A DNA stretch of 10,167 nt from Bacteroidota bacterium (GTDB lineage: Bacteria > Bacteroidota > Ignavibacteria > Tepidaquicellales > Tepidaquicellaceae): NCBI GenBank assembly GCA_003519545.1, contig DOWN01000069.1, positions 1 through 10,167 of the forward strand. The letters run 5' to 3'. The notes beneath the pieces were generated by a model that was given only the letters and a program-made list of their open reading frames with translations, ran no database searches and had not been told where the DNA came from. The translations under genes were made by a program, and so were the position numbers. Positions 7,261 to 10,167 of the stretch are shown piece after piece. Numbering within the stretch: the first letter of the stretch is position 1; each line of letters begins with the position of its first letter.

Positions 7261-7929
7261 TTAAATAACACTGCCGACAACAGACTCAAATAATCTGTAA
7301 CCGTCTGTAAGCCCCAGTGTTGCGTCTGATGCTCTTTCAGGATGGGGCATCATTCCCATCACATTTCTGTTAACATTCTGTATTCCCGCAATATCATCAA
7401 GCGAGCCGTTGGGATTATTATTATATCTGAATAATATCTGGTTACGGCTCAATAAATCCGTATGTGTATTTTCATCACAATAATAATTCCCTTCGCCGTG
7501 TGCTATAGGAATTTTAATATCTTCTTTAATTTCATAAAGTCCCGTAAAAATACTTTTATTATTTTCTACTTTCAATGAAACAGTATCACAAACAAATTTA
7601 AGGTTTTTATTTCTAAGTAATGCACCCGGTAATAATCCTGCTTCACATAAAATCTGAAATCCGTTACAAATGCCAATCACAATTCCGCCATTGTTTGCAA
7701 ATCTTATAACTTCCGGCATTATCCCTGAAAATCTTGCAATTGCTCCGCACCGGAGATAATCACCGTAACTGAATCCTCCCGGAACGATTATAATATTACT
7801 ATCTTCAATGGAAGAATCTTTATGCCAAAGAAATTTTGTATCAACTTTTAAAATATTTTTACAAACGTAATAAGCATCATGGTCACAGTTAGATCCCGGA
7901 AATACAATCACTCCGACTTTCGCTTTCAA
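7261..7929 (-). CDS. purQ: Phosphoribosylformylglycinamidine synthase, glutaminase subunit
   Basis: Class I glutamine amidotransferase that supplies ammonia to PurL for step four of de novo purine synthesis (FGAR to FGAM). The 222 residues contain FPGSNCDHDAY (10-20), the PGGFSYGDYLRCGAIA block (50-65), the nucleophile C88 in GICNGFQ, HGEGNYY (144-150), and the H196/E198 pair in MMPHPERA that completes the triad. The length is normal for the small PurQ that works with PurS and small PurL. The start is TTG at 7929: an in-frame TAG lies three codons upstream and the first internal ATG is residue 71. AAAAGGAG lies 10 bases upstream, inside the end of purS. It follows purS by one base; purL is elsewhere. 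Confidence 0.96.
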   Translation of the reverse strand: MKAKVGVIVFPGSNCDHDAYYVCKNILKVDTKFLWHKDSSIEDSNIIIVPGGFSYGDYLRCGAIARFSGIMPEVIRFANNGGIVIGICNGFQILCEAGLLPGALLRNKNLKFVCDTVSLKVENNKSIFTGLYEIKEDIKIPIAHGEGNYYCDENTHTDLLSRNQILFRYNNNPNGSLDDIAGIQNVNRNVMGMMPHPERASDATLGLTDGYRLFESVVGSVI

Positions 7930-7930
7930 A

Positions 7931-8197
7931 TTAAACTAACTCCTTTTCAGATTTTTCCAAACTATATGAATAATTTTCCATTACCGGATTTGCGAGTAGT
8001 TTTACACAAGCATTTTCAATCAATATCCTTGCATCTTCTTCATTTTCAGCATCAATTTTTAATTCAATATATTTACCGATTCTTGTTTCAAGTATAGCAC
8101 TAAAACCAATTGATTTCAGGGAATTTTCAACTGTCTTTCCCTGAGGATCTAAAATTGATTCTCTTAGTTTTATTACAACTTTAGCCGTAAATATCAT
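7931..8197 (-). CDS. purS: Phosphoribosylformylglycinamidine synthase subunit PurS
   Basis: Small structural subunit that bridges PurQ and PurL in the FGAM synthase complex. The 88-residue protein shows the family motifs RESILDPQG (12-20), TRIGKYIEL (38-46) and KLLANPVMENY (66-76), and is close to the usual 80-85 residues, with a short charged tail (EKSEKELV). The ATG at 8197 has no clear Shine-Dalgarno. First gene of the purS-purQ-tatA-gatA unit; its promoter should lie in the preceding 73 bases. No PurR-like box or purine riboswitch is recognisable there. Confidence 0.94.
   Translation of the reverse strand: MIFTAKVVIKLRESILDPQGKTVENSLKSIGFSAILETRIGKYIELKIDAENEEDARILIENACVKLLANPVMENYSYSLEKSEKELV
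7940..7947 (-). promoter_or_regulatory. Ribosome binding site of purQ (AAAAGGAG)
   Basis: AAAAGGAG on the minus strand within the last codons of purS, 10 bases before the TTG start of purQ. The spacing is slightly long but the match is strong, and it supports the non-ATG start. Confidence 0.7.
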
Positions 8198-8205
8198 TAT
8201 ATTTT

Positions 8206-8235
8206 AGATAGATTTAAGTAAGATAGGTTTAATTT
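8206..8235. repeat. Imperfect 15-base tandem repeat upstream of purS
   Basis: Two adjacent 15-base units, AGATAGATTTAAGTA (8206-8220) and AGATAGGTTTAATTT (8221-8235), match at 12 of 15 positions. They lie 9-38 bases before the purS start codon, where a promoter or leader would be. They could be a repeated protein-binding site or a chance result of AT-rich sequence. Confidence 0.4.
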
Positions 8236-8241
8236 ACCTAT
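8223..8241. repeat. Short palindrome ATAGGT-N7-ACCTAT upstream of purS
   Basis: Perfect 6-base arms (8223-8228 and 8236-8241) around a 7-base AT spacer, overlapping the second tandem repeat unit. The right arm also forms a second small palindrome, CCTA-T-TAGG (8237-8245). The size fits a dimeric regulator site better than a terminator; function unknown. Confidence 0.35.
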
Positions 8242-8257
8242 TAGGAAGGAATAATTA

Positions 8258-8284
8258 AATTGAATAAATTTTACTTATTCAATT
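8258..8284 (-). terminator. Putative terminator of the sigma/anti-sigma unit (10-bp perfect inverted repeat)
   Basis: AATTGAATAA (8258-8267) and TTATTCAATT (8275-8284) are exact reverse complements separated by 7 bases. The stop codon of the upstream minus-strand gene lies across the loop. On the minus strand the stem is followed by TTTAATTATT, a poor T-tract. The stem has only one G-C pair, so it would be a weak intrinsic terminator. No other hairpin in the gap is longer. Confidence 0.45.
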
Positions 8285-9140
8285 CTTCTAAAATTCTCTC
8301 TAAAGAATTTTTATCAATTGAATTTACTGATTTTATATTTCTTGAAGGATTTGTAGTGGATTTTTTCAAATCATCCAAAGATAATCCGCCACCTTCATCA
8401 TAAGGTTTCTCTTCAGTAACCGTATCCTTTTCAGAATTTTTCTTTTTTGATGGTGACATCATCGATTCTTTTTTCGGATCAATATTATTATCTTTTGTGT
8501 TACTGACTGAAGTTTCACTCATTATATTCGGTTTAACAGCAGATTTAAAATTACCCGATTCAGTAACTTCTTTTAATTCGTCAGAACTGCTTCTGTCAGA
8601 AGGACCTTTACTGCTGTAACTGTCAATACTTCCTTTTTTAATTAAAATATCATTGGAAGCAATATTTTCAGTTTCTTTTTGTGAATCTGTTGAACCGGTT
8701 GGTGTCTGAGTGTTTTGATTGGAATTGTTATTTCCGCTTGTCAGACCGTTATTATTATTAGTAGTATTCGGTTGATTTGTAGTATTATTTTGTTGAGTAA
8801 TATTTTCAGGAGTATTTGTATTTACCTGTGTAGTAGCAGTTTCGTTGTTAGTTGAAATATTATAATTGTAAACAACAATTAAAATTAAGAAAATCAAAAC
8901 AGTAAATCCCATTGCCGGAACGAGCCATGGATTACGTTTCTCTCCGAAAAATCTTGAGAAAAATCCTTTTTCTAATTTTTCTGTGTTTTGATGGTGAATA
9001 GATGTGCTTACGAGATCTGCTTCAAGAGTATTAATTCTGTGTTGCAGTTTAGTTACAAAATCGTCACTTGCTGTAATCTTCGGTAAATTGCGTATTTTTT
9101 CCCGTATATCTAAGTATTTTTCGTCTTCGTGGTTATGCAA
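8271..9140 (-). CDS. Single-pass membrane protein, putative anti-sigma factor (no zinc motif)
   Basis: A 289-residue protein encoded 39 bases after an ECF sigma gene, the usual place for its anti-sigma factor. Residues 1-70 are charged and cytosolic-looking, with a segment LPKITASDDFVTKLQHRIN (19-37) like those in membrane anti-sigma/regulatory proteins; one membrane helix follows at about 72-91. The remainder would be periplasmic: N/T/Q-rich low complexity at 92-150, then Ser/Lys/Asp-rich to the end, finishing with a possible helix (NSLERILEELNK). There is no cysteine at all, so the HxxxCxxC zinc anti-sigma motif is absent. The start is TTG at 9140: an in-frame TAA at 9155-9153 and no ATG before residue 77. 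The assignment rests on position and topology; it could also be an envelope protein simply co-transcribed with the sigma factor. Confidence 0.65.
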   Translation of the reverse strand: MHNHEDEKYLDIREKIRNLPKITASDDFVTKLQHRINTLEADLVSTSIHHQNTEKLEKGFFSRFFGEKRNPWLVPAMGFTVLIFLILIVVYNYNISTNNETATTQVNTNTPENITQQNNTTNQPNTTNNNNGLTSGNNNSNQNTQTPTGSTDSQKETENIASNDILIKKGSIDSYSSKGPSDRSSSDELKEVTESGNFKSAVKPNIMSETSVSNTKDNNIDPKKESMMSPSKKKNSEKDTVTEEKPYDEGGGLSLDDLKKSTTNPSRNIKSVNSIDKNSLERILEELNK

Positions 9141-9179
9141 TTTAAATCTGTATTAATTTTTCTATAAACTTGTTTTTAG

Positions 9180-9782
9180 TTAATCGTTAGGTTTATATAT
9201 ATCACTTAACAACTCTTTTAATTTTTCTCTGCCCCTGTTAATTCTTGATTTAACAGTCCCCAAAGGCAAATTTGTAATTTTTGCGATTTCTTCATATTCT
9301 AAATCTTCAACATCTCTCATAATAATCACTTCTTTAAACTTATCACTCAATGAATTTATTGCTTTCTGAATATGCTCACTTTCAGTCATTGAGTTTGCAC
9401 TGACTTCCGGTGAGATTACTCCATCATCAATTAAATCAAAATCCTTATCATTTTCAGGGTCAAAATCGCTTAAAGATATCGAATTATACCTGTTTTTCTT
9501 ACGTAAACTTGTTTTTGCTATGTTAATCGCTATCGTATAAAACCATGTTGAGAACTTCGCAATCTCTTTATACAGGTGCTTCGATCGGTATAATTTCAAA
9601 AATGTATCCTGTGCTAAATCTTCGGATTCATCTCTGCTCCCCGTATATCTGAATAAGAAATTAACTAATTTATCTTTGTATCGAATTACAATTTCATTGA
9701 ATGCAGAAATATCTTCTTGCTGAAACTTAAATATTAACTCTTCGTCAGATAATTTCTTATAATCTGTTTTTGTATCAGACAA
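9180..9782 (-). CDS. RNA polymerase sigma factor, ECF subfamily (RpoE-like)
   Basis: Alternative sigma factor of the sigma-70 ECF type, directing RNA polymerase to a small regulon, often envelope or stress genes. The 200 residues hold region 2 (about 24-95), including FNEIVIRYKDKLVNFLFRY, the DESEDLAQDTFLKLY segment (51-65) and FSTWFYTIAINIAK (77-90), then an acidic linker (105-130) and region 4 (about 136-192), with the helix-turn-helix YEEIAKITNLPLGTVKSRI (163-181). The start is TTG at 9782: an in-frame TAG lies six codons further upstream and the first internal ATG is residue 132. No Shine-Dalgarno. It is followed by a one-TM protein likely to regulate it. A GGAAC motif lies upstream at 9823-9819, but no -10 partner stands at normal ECF spacing, so autoregulation is not shown. 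Confidence 0.93.
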   Translation of the reverse strand: MSDTKTDYKKLSDEELIFKFQQEDISAFNEIVIRYKDKLVNFLFRYTGSRDESEDLAQDTFLKLYRSKHLYKEIAKFSTWFYTIAINIAKTSLRKKNRYNSISLSDFDPENDKDFDLIDDGVISPEVSANSMTESEHIQKAINSLSDKFKEVIIMRDVEDLEYEEIAKITNLPLGTVKSRINRGREKLKELLSDIYKPND

Positions 9783-9840
9783 TCTGTCTATTTTGTTTAA
9801 CTAAAAGACGTATTTTTTGTTCCGATAGATTTCTTTGATT

Positions 9841-10167
9841 TTATAAATTACACAAATTTAATATCAATTCCGAAAAAATGATACTCTTTTCGGGATTACC
9901 GGTCTTAAATAATTTTTCTGTGTTATAAATATACGTAAAAGCGTTATTTAATTTAATTTCATTAATTTGGGACAGATATTTTTTATATAAATTCAATAAC
10001 TGCTCATTTTCATACCACAATTTTAAAGACCGCTTTAAATTAAAACCTGTCAAATTCCTTGAAGCAGGATCTTGCAATTTTGACATTACAATAAAAGCAT
10101 TTGTAATCAAAACTAAAAGATAAATTTCTACATCTTTTTTAAGAGTAAGTGAGTTATAAATTTTTAA
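9841..10167 (-). CDS. holA: C-terminal part of a probable DNA polymerase III delta subunit (partial at window edge)
   Basis: The frame is open from the stop at 9841 to the window end, giving 108 visible residues beginning LKIYNSLTLKKDVEIYLLVL; the true start lies outside. A TTG at 10110 is internal and should not be taken as the start. The all-helical sequence resembles the C-terminal collar domain of HolA, the clamp-loader delta subunit: a hydrophobic helix EIYLLVLITNAFIVMSKLQD where HolA has its repeated L..F..L pattern, then a helix around YKKYLSQINEIKLNNAF, and an ending TEKLFKTGNPEKSIIFSELILNLC that fits the HolA E/D-x-x-(L)K-x-G ... L-x-L-C tail. This is pattern recognition on a short and divergent fragment; HolB or an unrelated helical protein is possible. 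It ends 58 bases before the sigma gene, same strand. Confidence 0.5.
   Translation of the reverse strand, partial: LKIYNSLTLKKDVEIYLLVLITNAFIVMSKLQDPASRNLTGFNLKRSLKLWYENEQLLNLYKKYLSQINEIKLNNAFTYIYNTEKLFKTGNPEKSIIFSELILNLCNL

Noticed and set aside
8720..8850. ATT/GTT-rich stretch that looks like a microsatellite.
   Set aside because: It is explained by the Asn/Thr/Gln-rich segment of the membrane protein; the units are not regular and the reading frame is kept.
9801..9823. GGAAC followed by GTC on the minus strand upstream of the sigma gene, resembling an autoregulated ECF promoter.
   Set aside because: The GGAAC-to-GTC spacing is only 9 bases, against roughly 15-17 in known ECF promoters.

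Overview
The window is ordinary chromosomal DNA from an AT-rich Gram-negative bacterium (about one third G+C by eye). lpxA (lipid A synthesis) and a Tat-exported protein indicate an outer membrane. The promoter-like box TATCTTTG matches the TAnnTTTG element of the Bacteroidota and relatives. Some genes, however, carry strong Shine-Dalgarno sequences (AAAGGAG, AAAAGGAG), which is unusual for classical Bacteroidetes. I therefore favour the wider Bacteroidota/Chlorobi/Ignavibacteria group. That placement is inference; no rRNA or marker gene phylogeny is available here.

Layout. (1) 35-3859, minus strand: a tight four-gene unit read GT2 glycosyltransferase -> lpxA -> panB -> nrnA, with an 11-base gap, a 4-base overlap (ATGA) and a 1-base overlap (TAATG). 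It mixes envelope synthesis, pantothenate/CoA synthesis and nanoRNA/pAp turnover. (2) 3860-4011: a divergent, very AT-rich intergenic region. (3) 4012-5661, plus strand: a single PhoX/DUF839-family protein with a twin-arginine signal, apparently made from a nearly leaderless transcript. Its 3' end overlaps gatA by 8 bases. (4) 5654-8197, minus strand: purS -> purQ -> tatA -> gatA, with a 1-base gap, a 22-base gap and a 32-base overlap. It joins purine synthesis, protein export and tRNA-dependent amidation. (5) 8198-8270: a short intergenic stretch with an imperfect tandem repeat, a small palindrome and part of a 10-bp inverted repeat that looks like a terminator. (6) 8271-9782, minus strand: an ECF-type sigma factor followed by a one-TM protein in the anti-sigma position. 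(7) 9841-10167, minus strand: the C-terminal part of a gene that best resembles the DNA polymerase III delta subunit (holA), cut by the window edge.

I found no tRNA, rRNA, CRISPR array, insertion sequence, prophage gene or toxin/defence cassette, and I do not see a new multi-gene system. The points most worth a second look are: the sigma/anti-sigma pair whose partner lacks the zinc motif and carries an N/T/Q-rich periplasmic tail; the ~100-residue charged N-terminal extension of the glycosyltransferase; the promoter box 3 bases from the phoX start codon; the placement of tatA between purQ and gatA beside a Tat substrate; and the high share of TTG/GTG starts (5 of 11 genes whose start is visible).
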